From NCBI GenBank assembly GCA_900466605.1, contig UBMU01000034.1, positions 1-64,000 on the forward strand: a DNA stretch of 64,000 bases, written 5' to 3'. The DNA comes from Hyphomicrobiales bacterium. GTDB taxonomy: Bacteria; Pseudomonadota; Alphaproteobacteria; Rhizobiales; Rhizobiaceae. Of the stretch, positions 27,238 through 35,927 are shown piece after piece; within the stretch, counting starts at the first letter, position 1; each line of letters opens with the position of its first letter. The position numbers were made by a program, and so were the translations under genes. The notes under the pieces were generated by a model that did not search any database, had not been told where the DNA came from, and saw only the letters and a program-made list of their open reading frames with translations.

Positions 27238-27522
27238 ATGTCAAGCGAATGGCCCCTTTGGGAGGTTTTCATCCGCGGCCAGCACGGCCTCAATCACCGC
27301 CATGTTGGCAGCTTGCATGCGCCCGATGCCGAAATGGCCGTCAACAACGCCCGCGACGTCTACACCCGTCGCAACGAGGGTGTGAGCATCTGGGTGGTGC
27401 GATCCAGTGACATCACGGCAAGTGCGCCATCACAAAAAGGGCCGCTGTTTGATCCATCGAACTCCAAGGTCTACCGCCACCCGACGTTCTTCGATATTCC
27501 CGATGAAGTGGGGCATATGTGA
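27238..27522 (+). CDS. paaB: Phenylacetyl-CoA epoxidase subunit PaaB
   Basis: 94 residues, the normal PaaB length. Family sequence EWPLWEVFIRGQHGLNHRHV is at the start and HPTFFDIPDEVGHM at the end. PaaB bridges PaaAC heterodimers in the epoxidase complex and has no catalytic site. GGGAGA precedes the ATG. The stop overlaps the paaC start in TGATG. Confidence 0.95.
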   Translation: MSSEWPLWEVFIRGQHGLNHRHVGSLHAPDAEMAVNNARDVYTRRNEGVSIWVVRSSDITASAPSQKGPLFDPSNSKVYRHPTFFDIPDEVGHM

Positions 27523-28301
27523 TGACTGCGCCCTCCAATACTGCCGTTAGCGATACGGCACTCTTCGAGTTTTTGACAAGGCTTGGCGACAATGCGCTGA
27601 TCCTCGGCCACCGCGTGTCCGAATGGTGCGGGCATTCACCGGCACTCGAGGAAGACATCGCGCTCTCAAACACCGCGCTTGACCTGATCGGCCAGACCCA
27701 GCTTTGGCTCGGCCTTGCGGGGGAAATCGAAGGACGGGGTCGCAGCGCTGACAATCTTGCCTATCTGCGCGATGCGCGCGACTTCCGCAACGTTCTGATC
27801 GTGGAGCGCCCGAACGGCGATTTCGGCAAGACGCTGATGCGTCAATTCCTGTTTGACGCATGGCATTTCCTGATGCTGAAAGCACTATGTTCGTCGACCG
27901 ACAAACGCATCGCTGAAATCGCCGAAAAGGCCGTCAAGGAGGTCGCCTACCACCTTGATCGCAGCCGCGATCTGATCATCCGGCTTGGCGATGGCAGCCC
28001 CGAAAGCCACCGGCGCATGCAAGAGGCGCTCGATGAGCTCTGGGCATATACCGGCGAACTTTTCATCGGTGACGCCATAGACGCCGAGCTTGCTGCATCA
28101 GGCATCGCACCGGAACCTCAAAACCTGAAAGCTGGTTGGGACGAACTGGTTGGTGAAACTCTCAGCGAGGCGACCCTAAAGACGCCAACCGATGGTTTCA
28201 TGCACAGGGGCGGCAAGCGCGGCCTTCATACCGAGCACATGGGCTTCATTCTGGCGGAACTGCAGTTCCTGCAGCGCGCCTATCCAGGCGCGAGCTGGTA
28301 A
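27522..28301 (+). CDS. paaC: Phenylacetyl-CoA epoxidase structural subunit PaaC
   Basis: 259 residues from the ATG at 27522 within the paaB stop (a GTG one codon upstream is also in frame). It is a ferritin-fold protein (LGDNALILGHRVSEWCGHSP, ALDLIGQTQLWL, GFMHRGGKRGLHTEHMG) that pairs with PaaA but lacks a full iron site in the family. Located between paaB and paaD with 15 bases to paaD. Confidence 0.94.
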   Translation: MTAPSNTAVSDTALFEFLTRLGDNALILGHRVSEWCGHSPALEEDIALSNTALDLIGQTQLWLGLAGEIEGRGRSADNLAYLRDARDFRNVLIVERPNGDFGKTLMRQFLFDAWHFLMLKALCSSTDKRIAEIAEKAVKEVAYHLDRSRDLIIRLGDGSPESHRRMQEALDELWAYTGELFIGDAIDAELAASGIAPEPQNLKAGWDELVGETLSEATLKTPTDGFMHRGGKRGLHTEHMGFILAELQFLQRAYPGASW

Positions 28302-28316
28302 CGGAAGGAGGCGGTT

Positions 28317-28841
28317 ATGGTGGCCGCAACTTTGCCTACTGCCGCCGATGTCTGGCGGTGGCTTGGGGAGGTCCCGGACCCGGAAATCCCGGTTATCTCC
28401 CTTGTCGATCTTGGTATCGTCCGCAATGTCACCTTTGAGGATGACACCCTGGTTGTGACCGTTACGCCCACCTATTCCGGCTGTCCGGCGACGTCGATTA
28501 TCAACCTCGATATCGAGCGCGCGTTGCAGGAAAAGGGGATCGAAAAGCTGCGGCTCGATCGACAGCTTTCCCCTGCCTGGACGACGGACTGGATCAGTGC
28601 CGAGGGCCGCGACAAGCTGAAAGCCTACGGCATTGCCCCGCCGGTGGACGGTACGGCGATAGACGGGCTTTTACGCCAGCGGATCGACCGGTTGTCCGGC
28701 CGGTCCAACCTGACGATCGCCTGCCCGCGCTGCGGATCGACGGACACCGAAAAGATCAGCCAGTTTGGCTCGACGCCTTGCAAGGCGAGCTATCGCTGCA
28801 CCGACTGTCTGGAACCATTCGACTATTTCAAGTGCATCTGA
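28317..28841 (+). CDS. paaD: Fe-S maturation protein PaaD
   Basis: 174 residues. The N-terminal MIP18/DUF59 domain (about 5-100) shows VPDPEIPVISLVDLGIV and TPTYSGCPAT. The C-terminal part has four Cys in two pairs (CPRC and CTDC) and ends in FDYFKCI. PaaD is thought to help assemble the iron-sulphur cluster of PaaE. The ATG has AAGGAGG upstream. Confidence 0.93.
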   Translation: MVAATLPTAADVWRWLGEVPDPEIPVISLVDLGIVRNVTFEDDTLVVTVTPTYSGCPATSIINLDIERALQEKGIEKLRLDRQLSPAWTTDWISAEGRDKLKAYGIAPPVDGTAIDGLLRQRIDRLSGRSNLTIACPRCGSTDTEKISQFGSTPCKASYRCTDCLEPFDYFKCI

Positions 28842-28867
28842 CCCTTTGCCTAGTGAGGTCCGCAAAT

Positions 28868-29944
28868 ATGGCACGTTTCCATTCTCTTCAGGTCACCGAC
28901 GTCAGGCGTGAGACGCGCGATGCGGTTGTCGTCACGCTCGCTCCGCAGGACGAGGACCGCACAACGTTTGATTTTACCCAGGGCCAGTACCTGACATTTC
29001 GTCGCAAGTTCGACGGCGAGGAGCTGCGCCGCTCCTACTCGATCTGTGCGGGACGCGACGAAGGGGTGCTTCGTGTCGGCATCAAGCGGGTGGACGGGGG
29101 CTGCTTTTCCACATGGGCGAACGAAGAATTGAAAGTCGGGGATACCGTTGAGGCAATGCCCCCGATGGGCGCATTCTTCACGACAATCGACCCTGACATT
29201 TCGAAGAACTATATCGGCTTTGCCGCCGGCAGCGGCATCACGCCGGTGCTGTCGATCATCAAGACCACGCTTGCACGCGAGCCACGTTCGCGGTTCACGC
29301 TCGTCTATGCAAACCGCCAGATCAGTTCAATCATGTTCCGTGAGGAACTGGACGACCTGAAGAACAACTACCTCGGACGCTTGTCCATCCTGCATGTGCT
29401 TGAAAGTGAAGCACAGGACATCGACCTCTTTACCGGCCGGATCGACACCGACAAATGCGCGGCACTATTCCGGCACTGGGTCGACCTGAAATCGATCGAC
29501 ACTGCCTTCATCTGTGGGCCCGAACCAATGATGCTGACAATCGCTGCCGCCCTTCGCGACCACGGCATGCGCGAGGATCAGATCAAGTTCGAGCTTTTTG
29601 CATCCTCACAGCCCGGGCGCGCACGCAGCAAGACCGAAAGCGCTGCCGTGTCGGATCGGGGAGCTGCATGCGAGGCGACGGTAACGCTCGATGGTGCGAC
29701 CCGTGTTTTCAAGATGGCAAAGCAGGGACAGACGTTGCTTGAGGCGGCTCTCGAAAACAGCATGGACGCGCCCTATGCCTGCAAGGCAGGTGTCTGTTCG
29801 ACTTGCCGGGCCAAGGTGCTCGAGGGCGAGACCGAGATGGAGGTCAACCATGCACTGGAGGACTACGAAGTGCGGCAGGGCTATGTCTTGACCTGCCAGT
29901 GCTATCCGCTGAGCGACCGCGTCGTGGTCAGCTACGACCAATAG
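28868..29944 (+). CDS. paaE: Phenylacetyl-CoA epoxidase reductase PaaE
   Basis: 358 residues from the ATG at 28868. The flavin and NAD(P)H domains of the ferredoxin-reductase family come first (RRSYSICAG, GFAAGSGITPVLSIIK, FICGPEPMM). The C-terminal plant-type 2Fe-2S domain has CKAGVCSTCRAKV and the last Cys in TCQCYP. It passes electrons from NADPH to the PaaA di-iron centre. 28 bases separate it from the next gene. Confidence 0.95.
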   Translation: MARFHSLQVTDVRRETRDAVVVTLAPQDEDRTTFDFTQGQYLTFRRKFDGEELRRSYSICAGRDEGVLRVGIKRVDGGCFSTWANEELKVGDTVEAMPPMGAFFTTIDPDISKNYIGFAAGSGITPVLSIIKTTLAREPRSRFTLVYANRQISSIMFREELDDLKNNYLGRLSILHVLESEAQDIDLFTGRIDTDKCAALFRHWVDLKSIDTAFICGPEPMMLTIAAALRDHGMREDQIKFELFASSQPGRARSKTESAAVSDRGAACEATVTLDGATRVFKMAKQGQTLLEAALENSMDAPYACKAGVCSTCRAKVLEGETEMEVNHALEDYEVRQGYVLTCQCYPLSDRVVVSYDQ

Positions 29945-29972
29945 TAGCGGCAAAGCCAGGGAGGAAATGCTC

Positions 29973-30728
29973 ATGTCCGATACGATGCCGATCGAGGAAT
30001 ATCTGCAAAAGGGTGGCGTGCTGACGTCGCCAGACAATGCGACACCGCGCTATCGCGGCGAGCTTTTGCGCCTGATGGCAAGCTTCGTCGACAGCGAGCT
30101 TGCCGGGGCTGCCGGCTTTGCCGATACGATCAACGATGCGCCTGGCATCAAGGAACGCATCGCGTCTGCCAAGATCGTGCTTGAAAAGACCGATCATGCC
30201 GGTCGTGTCTTGGAAATCATGGGCAGTTTTGGCGCCGATACGGGACGCTATGCCGTTCATCATCCCTGGGATGCCCGGCTGACACGCGAGGCCGATATCG
30301 GCGCGGCACGCCAAGCTGGCGACATGCGCCTTTCGGTTTTTCACTATCCCCTGCAGGGCTGGATAGACGCCGTTATCATGAACGTGCTGATGGGCACTGC
30401 TGGTACCATCCAGTTGCGTGAACTCACCCACGTCTCCTACCAGCCTCTTGCAGAAGTGTTTCGTGCCATTCTGCCGAAAGAGACCCATCACACAGAACTC
30501 GGCATCGAAGGGCTAAAGCGGATCGCCGGCAATGAAGAAGGAGCGACCGCAGCGCGCGAAGCCATCGTCTATTGGCGTCCACGTGTTGCCGCCAGCTTCG
30601 GGCTATCGGCCTCGACCCGCTTTGAAACGCTCGCGCGTTTCGGACTTCGCCATACCCCCAACGAGGCGCTGCTGTCTGAATGGCAGGCAGCGGTCGATGT
30701 GCAGCTTGCTGCGCTCAATTTGAACTGA
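29973..30728 (+). CDS. Extra PaaA/PaaC-like ferritin-fold protein in the paa operon
   Basis: 251 residues from the ATG at 29973, eight bases after GGGAGG; the ATG at 29967 lies too close. It belongs to the phenylacetic-acid catabolic (PaaA/PaaC) family by eye: VLEKTDHAGRVLEIMG, HYPLQGWIDAVIMNVLMGTA and PKETHHTELG align with the helices of PaaA. The second iron motif ExxH is kept (ETHH) but the first reads DHAGR where PaaA has DEAGH, so the di-iron site is probably altered. It is not one of the standard paa subunits. It may be a third subunit or a regulator of the epoxidase. Its place between paaE and paaZ argues for a role in the pathway. Confidence 0.75.
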   Translation: MSDTMPIEEYLQKGGVLTSPDNATPRYRGELLRLMASFVDSELAGAAGFADTINDAPGIKERIASAKIVLEKTDHAGRVLEIMGSFGADTGRYAVHHPWDARLTREADIGAARQAGDMRLSVFHYPLQGWIDAVIMNVLMGTAGTIQLRELTHVSYQPLAEVFRAILPKETHHTELGIEGLKRIAGNEEGATAAREAIVYWRPRVAASFGLSASTRFETLARFGLRHTPNEALLSEWQAAVDVQLAALNLN

Positions 30729-30746
30729 CCCGGAAGGATTAAGACA

Positions 30747-32810
30747 ATGAACGTTCTGGTAAATCCACCGCGTCGCCTCGAAAGCTACGTGTATGGCCGC
30801 TGGGTTCCCGGCACGCAGGATGGCACTCGGCTACTCGACGCCTCGACGGGCGTGCCGGTGGCAACCATTGATTCCACCGGAGTCGACTTCGCCGCATCTT
30901 TGGCCTACGGCCGAAAAACGGCCGGTCCAGCTCTGAGGCGCATGTCCTTCCACGAACGCGCGGCGATGTTAAAGGCGCTTGGCCAGGCCCTCATGGAACG
31001 CAAGGAAGAATTCTACGCCCTTTCGTCGGCAACCGGGGCTACAAAGGCAGACAGCTGGATCGACATTGACGGAGGCATTGGCACTCTCTTGTCCTATGCC
31101 TCGAAGGGTCGACGCGAACTGCCGAATACACGTGTGCTCGTCGATGGCGATGTGGAAACGCTTTCGCGCGATGGGACCTTCGCGGCTCAGCACATCCTGA
31201 CGCCCCTGCAGGGTGTTGCCATTCACATCAACGCGTTCAACTTTCCGGTCTGGGGCATGTTGGAGAAGCTGGCGCCAACCCTGCTTGCCGGCATGCCGGC
31301 GATCGTCAAGCCGGCAAGCCAGACGGCGTATCTCACTGAACTTGTTGTGCGCCGCATGGTCGAGACCGGCCTTCTGCCCGAAGGTGCCGTACAATTAGTG
31401 TGTGGCTCAGTCGGAGATTTGCTCGATCACGTCGACGGACAGGATGCTGTAACCTTCACCGGTTCGGCTTGGACAGGCCGCAAGTTGAAGACTCATCCGG
31501 CTATCATCGAGAATTCCGTGCGGTTTACCATGGAAGCAGATAGCCTCAACGCGTCGGTGCTCGGCCTCGATGCCGGTCCAGGCAGTGAGGAGTTCGACCT
31601 TTTCGTGAAAGAGGTTTCCCGAGAGATGACGGCAAAGGCCGGCCAGAAGTGCACGGCCATCCGTCGCGTCATCGCGCCACGCGCCTACTGCGACGCCCTC
31701 ATATCTGCCCTTGGCGAACGTCTTGGCAAAACCGCGCTTGGCAATGCGAGCGATGAAAACGTCCGCATGGGCCCCCTTGCAAGCTTTGCTCAGCGTGACG
31801 AGGTCCGGGCACGCATCAGCGATCTCCTTGCCGACGCCGAGATCGTCGCCGGCGATCCGGACAATCCGCGTATCGTTTCGGGTGATGCCAAAGCCGGTGC
31901 CTTCCTCAATCCCGTGCTCCTTTATTGCAGCAAACCGTGGGAGGCGACGGCAGTTCACGATATCGAGGCTTTTGGTCCAGTCAGCACCGTCATGCCCTAT
32001 GACAGCGCTGAAGAGGCTGTCGACCTTGCCCGTCGCGGCAAGGGAAGCCTCGTTTCTTCTGTCTTTACCAATGACCCGGGCTTTGCCGAAGAGGTTGTGC
32101 TCGGAATGGCGCCGTTCCACGGTCGCGTACTGATTGGCAATCGCGTAAGCGCCAAGACGTCGACTGGACACGGCTCTCCGCTTCCGGGCCTTGTGCATGG
32201 TGGTCCGGGACGGGCCGGGGGTGGCGAGGAGCTGGGTGGGCTTCGCGGCGTCAAGCATTATATGCAACGCACTGCAGTGCAGGGATCGCCGACGCTTTTG
32301 TCGGCCGTCACGGGCCGCTGGGTTTCGGATGCCAAGGTCCAAAAAGACGGTGAACATCCCTTCCGCAAATCGCTTGGCGAACTGCACATCGGAGACCAGC
32401 TCGTTACTGGCACGCGAACCGTGACACTGGAGGACATCGAGCATTTCGCCAACTTTACCGGCGATACCTTCTATGCCCATATGGACGAGGAAGCAGCCCG
32501 CGCCAACCCGTTCTTCGACGGGCGTGTTGCGCATGGCTATCTGATCGTTTCCTTTGCCGCGGGCCTGTTTGTCGACCCGGCCCCTGGCCCCGTCCTTGCC
32601 AATTACGGGGTCGACAACCTGCGCTTCCTGACCCCGGTCAATCCGGGCGATACGTTGCAGGTGCAGCTAACATGCAAGGAAATCAATCCGCGCATTGGCG
32701 CCGAACACGGTGAGGTGCGCTGGGACTGCCGGGTGACGAACCAGAACGGCGCGACAGTTGCTCAATACGACGTGCTGACGATGGTCGCAAAAACCAGGGA
32801 CGGACTTTGA
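30747..32810 (+). CDS. paaZ: Bifunctional oxepin-CoA hydrolase/aldehyde dehydrogenase PaaZ
   Basis: 687 residues. The N-terminal aldehyde dehydrogenase (about 1-520) has NAFNFPVWGMLEKLAP, FTGSAWTGRKLK and the catalytic Cys in AGQKCTAIRRV near residue 302. The C-terminal MaoC-type hot-dog hydratase (about 545-680) has the Asp/His pair in FTGDTFYAHMDE and FDGRVAHGYLIV. PaaZ opens the seven-membered oxepin-CoA ring and oxidises the resulting aldehyde. It overlaps paaY by one base (TGATG). The unrelated dehydrogenase paaN is also present in this cluster. Confidence 0.96.
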   Translation: MNVLVNPPRRLESYVYGRWVPGTQDGTRLLDASTGVPVATIDSTGVDFAASLAYGRKTAGPALRRMSFHERAAMLKALGQALMERKEEFYALSSATGATKADSWIDIDGGIGTLLSYASKGRRELPNTRVLVDGDVETLSRDGTFAAQHILTPLQGVAIHINAFNFPVWGMLEKLAPTLLAGMPAIVKPASQTAYLTELVVRRMVETGLLPEGAVQLVCGSVGDLLDHVDGQDAVTFTGSAWTGRKLKTHPAIIENSVRFTMEADSLNASVLGLDAGPGSEEFDLFVKEVSREMTAKAGQKCTAIRRVIAPRAYCDALISALGERLGKTALGNASDENVRMGPLASFAQRDEVRARISDLLADAEIVAGDPDNPRIVSGDAKAGAFLNPVLLYCSKPWEATAVHDIEAFGPVSTVMPYDSAEEAVDLARRGKGSLVSSVFTNDPGFAEEVVLGMAPFHGRVLIGNRVSAKTSTGHGSPLPGLVHGGPGRAGGGEELGGLRGVKHYMQRTAVQGSPTLLSAVTGRWVSDAKVQKDGEHPFRKSLGELHIGDQLVTGTRTVTLEDIEHFANFTGDTFYAHMDEEAARANPFFDGRVAHGYLIVSFAAGLFVDPAPGPVLANYGVDNLRFLTPVNPGDTLQVQLTCKEINPRIGAEHGEVRWDCRVTNQNGATVAQYDVLTMVAKTRDGL

Positions 32811-33424
32811 TGGCTCAGGTCTATTCCTATGATGGCGTGGTCCCCGTCATCCATCCGGAAGCCTTCGTCCATCCGGCTGCGGTTGTCATTGGTGACGTCA
32901 TGATCGGTGCTGCCTGCTATGTCGGACCGTGCGCGGTACTGCGAGGTGATTTCGGGCGGATCATCCTGGAACGTGGCTCGAACGTTCAGGAGACATGTGT
33001 AGTTCACAGCTTTCCTGATCTCGAGGTCGTTATTGGCGAAGACGGCCATATTGGCCATGGCGCTGTGTTGCACGGATGTCGTATTGGTCGCAACGCCATG
33101 GTCGGGATGAACGCCGTCGTCATGGACGAGGCCGTAATCGGGGAAAATTCAATCGTTGCCGCCATGGCCTTCGTCAAGGCCGGCGCGGAGATCCCGGCAA
33201 ACAGCCTCGCCGTCGGATCACCCGCCAGGGTTATCCGGGAGCTCAGCGAAAAGGAGATCGCCTGGAAGCGGCAGGGAACGGGCGTCTACCAGCGCCTCGC
33301 ACTTGAGGCGAGAGATAAGCTTCAGCCTGCCGACGCCCTTAGCGAGCCGGAGGCCGACCGCCGCCGGATAAAGGCCCCCAAATACGATCCATTGATCCTG
33401 GAGCGCTTGAAATTCGGGGATTGA
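32810..33424 (+). CDS. paaY: PaaY gamma-carbonic-anhydrase-fold thioesterase
   Basis: 204 residues from the ATG in TGATG at the paaZ stop. Left-handed beta-helix repeats are visible (AVVIGDVMIGAACYVGPCAV, GAVLHGCRIGRNAMVGMNAV) with the His residues of gamma-carbonic-anhydrase proteins. PaaY hydrolyses dead-end thioesters of the phenylacetate pathway. It ends nine bases from the convergent TetR gene. Confidence 0.93.
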   Translation: MAQVYSYDGVVPVIHPEAFVHPAAVVIGDVMIGAACYVGPCAVLRGDFGRIILERGSNVQETCVVHSFPDLEVVIGEDGHIGHGAVLHGCRIGRNAMVGMNAVVMDEAVIGENSIVAAMAFVKAGAEIPANSLAVGSPARVIRELSEKEIAWKRQGTGVYQRLALEARDKLQPADALSEPEADRRRIKAPKYDPLILERLKFGD

Positions 33425-33433
33425 GGGCCTTGC

Positions 33434-34030
33434 TTAACGTACCGCCTTGACGCCCTCAAGGATCAGGGTGGTGGCAATGTCGGCATATTCGTCGCGACTA
33501 ACGGGCCCGCCGGGGCGAAACCACATATAGACCCAGTTCATCATCCCGAAGAGCGACATTGTCACGGGCATGAGCAGCGGCTTGTTCGAATTGAGATCTG
33601 GATTTATCTCAATGATGGTGTTGGAAAACCGCTTGACGATCCTGCGCTCGATGGCCCTGAGCTCGTCGAGCTGTTCGGGTGAAAGCGCACTTGTGCCGTT
33701 CAGCTGCACCTTATGCTCGTTGTCTGCACCGCGATAATTTTCGAGCACCTGGCCAACAAGCAGGCGAAGCCGCTCCTTGGGTTCAACATCGGGCTTGTCG
33801 GCAGACGCAACGCCTGCATCCAGATCTTCCAGATGGTTTCGAATGATATCGAAGATCAGAGCGTCCTTGCTCGGATAGTAGTGGTAAAGCAGGGCTTTGG
33901 AGACATTGCTTCGCGAGGCGATATGGGCCATTGAAGCCTTCTCCATCCCCATCTCTGCGAAGACGGCAGCGGCGCTGCTCAGGAGGCTGCGTTGTTTTTC
34001 TTCGAAGTCGATCGCGCGCGTTCTTGCCAT
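33434..34030 (-). CDS. paaR: TetR-family regulator, probable PaaR
   Basis: 198 residues from the ATG at 34030, with AGGAAA upstream; the longer in-frame start at 34069 adds 13 residues of unlikely sequence. The N-terminal helix-turn-helix is MAHIASRSNVSKALLYHYYP, and the C-terminal domain is TetR-like with LFGMMNWVYMWFRPGG, seen in regulators of acyl-CoA metabolism. It sits between the two arms of the paa cluster, so it is probably PaaR binding phenylacetyl-CoA. The two 17-base operators at 24835 and 36771 have the symmetric form of TetR sites. No copy is seen before its own start. Confidence 0.85.
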   Translation of the reverse strand: MARTRAIDFEEKQRSLLSSAAAVFAEMGMEKASMAHIASRSNVSKALLYHYYPSKDALIFDIIRNHLEDLDAGVASADKPDVEPKERLRLLVGQVLENYRGADNEHKVQLNGTSALSPEQLDELRAIERRIVKRFSNTIIEINPDLNSNKPLLMPVTMSLFGMMNWVYMWFRPGGPVSRDEYADIATTLILEGVKAVR

Positions 34031-34098
34031 ATTTTTCCTGCGTTCCTGTTCTTCCTCCGCGCCCTCCACGCGATGAGCCTAAAGAGCTCCTGATACGC

Positions 34099-34129
34099 GC
34101 TTCCCGCAATGATCAACATTGCGGGAAGC
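34099..34129. terminator. Perfect 13-bp hairpin after paaK
   Basis: GCTTCCCGCAATG at 34099-34111 pairs perfectly with CATTGCGGGAAGC at 34117-34129 around a five-base loop. It lies just after the paaK stop (minus strand) and upstream of the paaR start. No T run follows on either strand, so it may end paaK transcripts only weakly or insulate the paaR promoter. Confidence 0.55.
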
Positions 34130-34136
34130 AATCGCA

Positions 34137-35447
34137 TTATTCCTTTGGTCTGTTGTCGACGACACGCTTTGCCTTGCCTTCGGACCGAGCGACTCCACCG
34201 GGGTCGCGAATCTCGATCTTTGTGGTAACACCAACCACGCTCTTGATGTAGTGGCCAAGGGCTTTTGCCGAAGAAGCGCGCGCAATTTCGTCAGCCGCCT
34301 CGGGGGTGCACTCCACGTGCACGGTCATTGTGTCCATCCGACCAGCACGGCTAAGCTCTATCTGGAAGTGAGGGGCAAGGCCCTGACACTTGAGGATCTG
34401 CTCCTCGATCTGGGTCGGGAAGACATTGACGCCGCGAAGGATCATCATGTCGTCCGAACGGCCGGTGATCTTTTCGATGCGCCGCATGGAGCGTGCCGTG
34501 CCTGGCAAGAGACGGGTCAGGTCGCGGGTCCGGTAGCGGATGATCGGCAAGCCTTCCTTGGTGAGGGTCGTGAAAACGAGCTCGCCCATTTCGCCATCCG
34601 GGAGAACCTCGCCGGTGGCCGGGTCAATGATTTCCGGATAGAAATGATCTTCCCAGATATGGAGCCCGTCCTTGGTCTCGACGCACTCGCTGGCAACGCC
34701 TGGCCCCATCACTTCCGAGAGACCATAGATGTCGACTGCGTGCATGTCGAAAGACTGCTCGATCTCCTGACGCATCGCGTTCGTCCAGGGTTCGGCGCCA
34801 AAGATCCCAACGGCAAGCGAGCTCTCGCGTGGGTCTATGCCCTGCCTGCGGAATTCGTCGAGGATCGAAAGCATGTAGGAGGGCGTTACCATGATGATGC
34901 GCGGCTTGAAATCCTGCATCAGCGTGACCTGCCGTTCCGTCATCCCGCCAGACATCGGCACCACGGTACAGCCGAGCCGCTCAGCGCCATAGTGGGCGCC
35001 GAGCCCACCGGTGAAGAGCCCATAGCCATAGGCGACATGCACCATGTCCCCTGCCCGGCCACCGGCCGCACGTATCGAGCGTGCGACCATGTCAGCCCAG
35101 GTGTCGATGTCTTTTTGTGTATAGCCGACAACGGTCGGCTTGCCGGTGGTGCCCGAAGATCCATGGATGCGCGTCAGCTTCTCGCGCGGCACGGCAAACA
35201 TGCCAAAGGGATAGGTGTCGCGAAGATCCTTCTTGGTCGTGAACGGGAATTTTGCCAAATCCGCCAACGACTTGAGGTCTGATGGATGAACGCCTGCGTC
35301 ATCGAAACGAGCACGGTAGAAGGGCGAGTTCTGATAGGCATGGCTGAGTGACCATTTCATCCGGTCAAGCTGAAGCGCTGCGATCTCGTCGCGCGAGGCC
35401 GTCTCGATTGCATCGAGATCGCCTTTGCGGGGTGATAGGTCTTCCAT
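34137..35447 (-). CDS. paaK: Phenylacetate-CoA ligase PaaK
   Basis: 436 residues, the typical length. It activates phenylacetate with ATP and CoA. AMP-binding motif SSGTTGKPTVVGYT near residues 96-109, YGLSEVMGPGVASEC, YRTRDLTRL and the C-terminal GRSDDMMILRGVNVFP are all present. GGAGGAG precedes the ATG at 35447. It is the third gene of a minus-strand group paaG-paaI-paaK, 33 bases after paaI. Confidence 0.96.
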   Translation of the reverse strand: MEDLSPRKGDLDAIETASRDEIAALQLDRMKWSLSHAYQNSPFYRARFDDAGVHPSDLKSLADLAKFPFTTKKDLRDTYPFGMFAVPREKLTRIHGSSGTTGKPTVVGYTQKDIDTWADMVARSIRAAGGRAGDMVHVAYGYGLFTGGLGAHYGAERLGCTVVPMSGGMTERQVTLMQDFKPRIIMVTPSYMLSILDEFRRQGIDPRESSLAVGIFGAEPWTNAMRQEIEQSFDMHAVDIYGLSEVMGPGVASECVETKDGLHIWEDHFYPEIIDPATGEVLPDGEMGELVFTTLTKEGLPIIRYRTRDLTRLLPGTARSMRRIEKITGRSDDMMILRGVNVFPTQIEEQILKCQGLAPHFQIELSRAGRMDTMTVHVECTPEAADEIARASSAKALGHYIKSVVGVTTKIEIRDPGGVARSEGKAKRVVDNRPKE

Positions 35448-35480
35448 GTGTGTCTCCTCCGAGATAAGCGACCGGCGGCT

Positions 35481-35927
35481 CTAGGCCTCCGGCAAAAGGG
35501 TGCCCTTTACGGTGCGCGAATGGCCGCGAAACTCCGCGATGTGCTCACCATTTTGATTGGTTACGTTGATATCGTAGATGCCACCCCGGCCACGTCGCGA
35601 AACCTCCTTCGCGGTCGCCGTCAGCCGGTCACCGGCAAAGCCCGGCGCAATGTAGGTCACCGAGCAATGCTGCGCGACGGCGCGCTGATTATAGGTGTTG
35701 CAAGCAAAGGCGAAGGCAGAATCGGCCAGCGTGAAGATGTATCCGCCGTGACAGGTTCCATGACCATTGGTCATCTCAGGCTTGATAACCATGGAGATTA
35801 TCGCCATGCCCGGCGCGACACGCTCCATCTTCATGCCCAGATGACGGGTGGCGTTGTCGTCGCGCCACATGCACTCCGCACACGAATCTGCAAGCTCTTG
35901 CTCTGTTAGAACGAGCCTGTCTGTCAT
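35481..35927 (-). CDS. paaI: Hot-dog thioesterase PaaI
   Basis: 148 residues with the PaaI active-site stretch GHGTCHGGYIFTLADSAFAF. It releases CoA from stalled ring-hydroxylated CoA esters of the pathway. The start codon overlaps the paaG stop (ATGA), indicating coupled translation. Confidence 0.94.
   Translation of the reverse strand: MTDRLVLTEQELADSCAECMWRDDNATRHLGMKMERVAPGMAIISMVIKPEMTNGHGTCHGGYIFTLADSAFAFACNTYNQRAVAQHCSVTYIAPGFAGDRLTATAKEVSRRGRGGIYDINVTNQNGEHIAEFRGHSRTVKGTLLPEA

Noticed and set aside
31407..32534. Minus-strand open frame of 375 codons inside paaZ
   Set aside because: Antisense to intact paaZ, with no recognisable motif and no ribosome binding site.
34119..35282. Plus-strand open frame of 387 codons opposite paaK
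   Set aside because: It is fully antisense to the clear PaaK coding sequence and resembles no family; a high-GC shadow.
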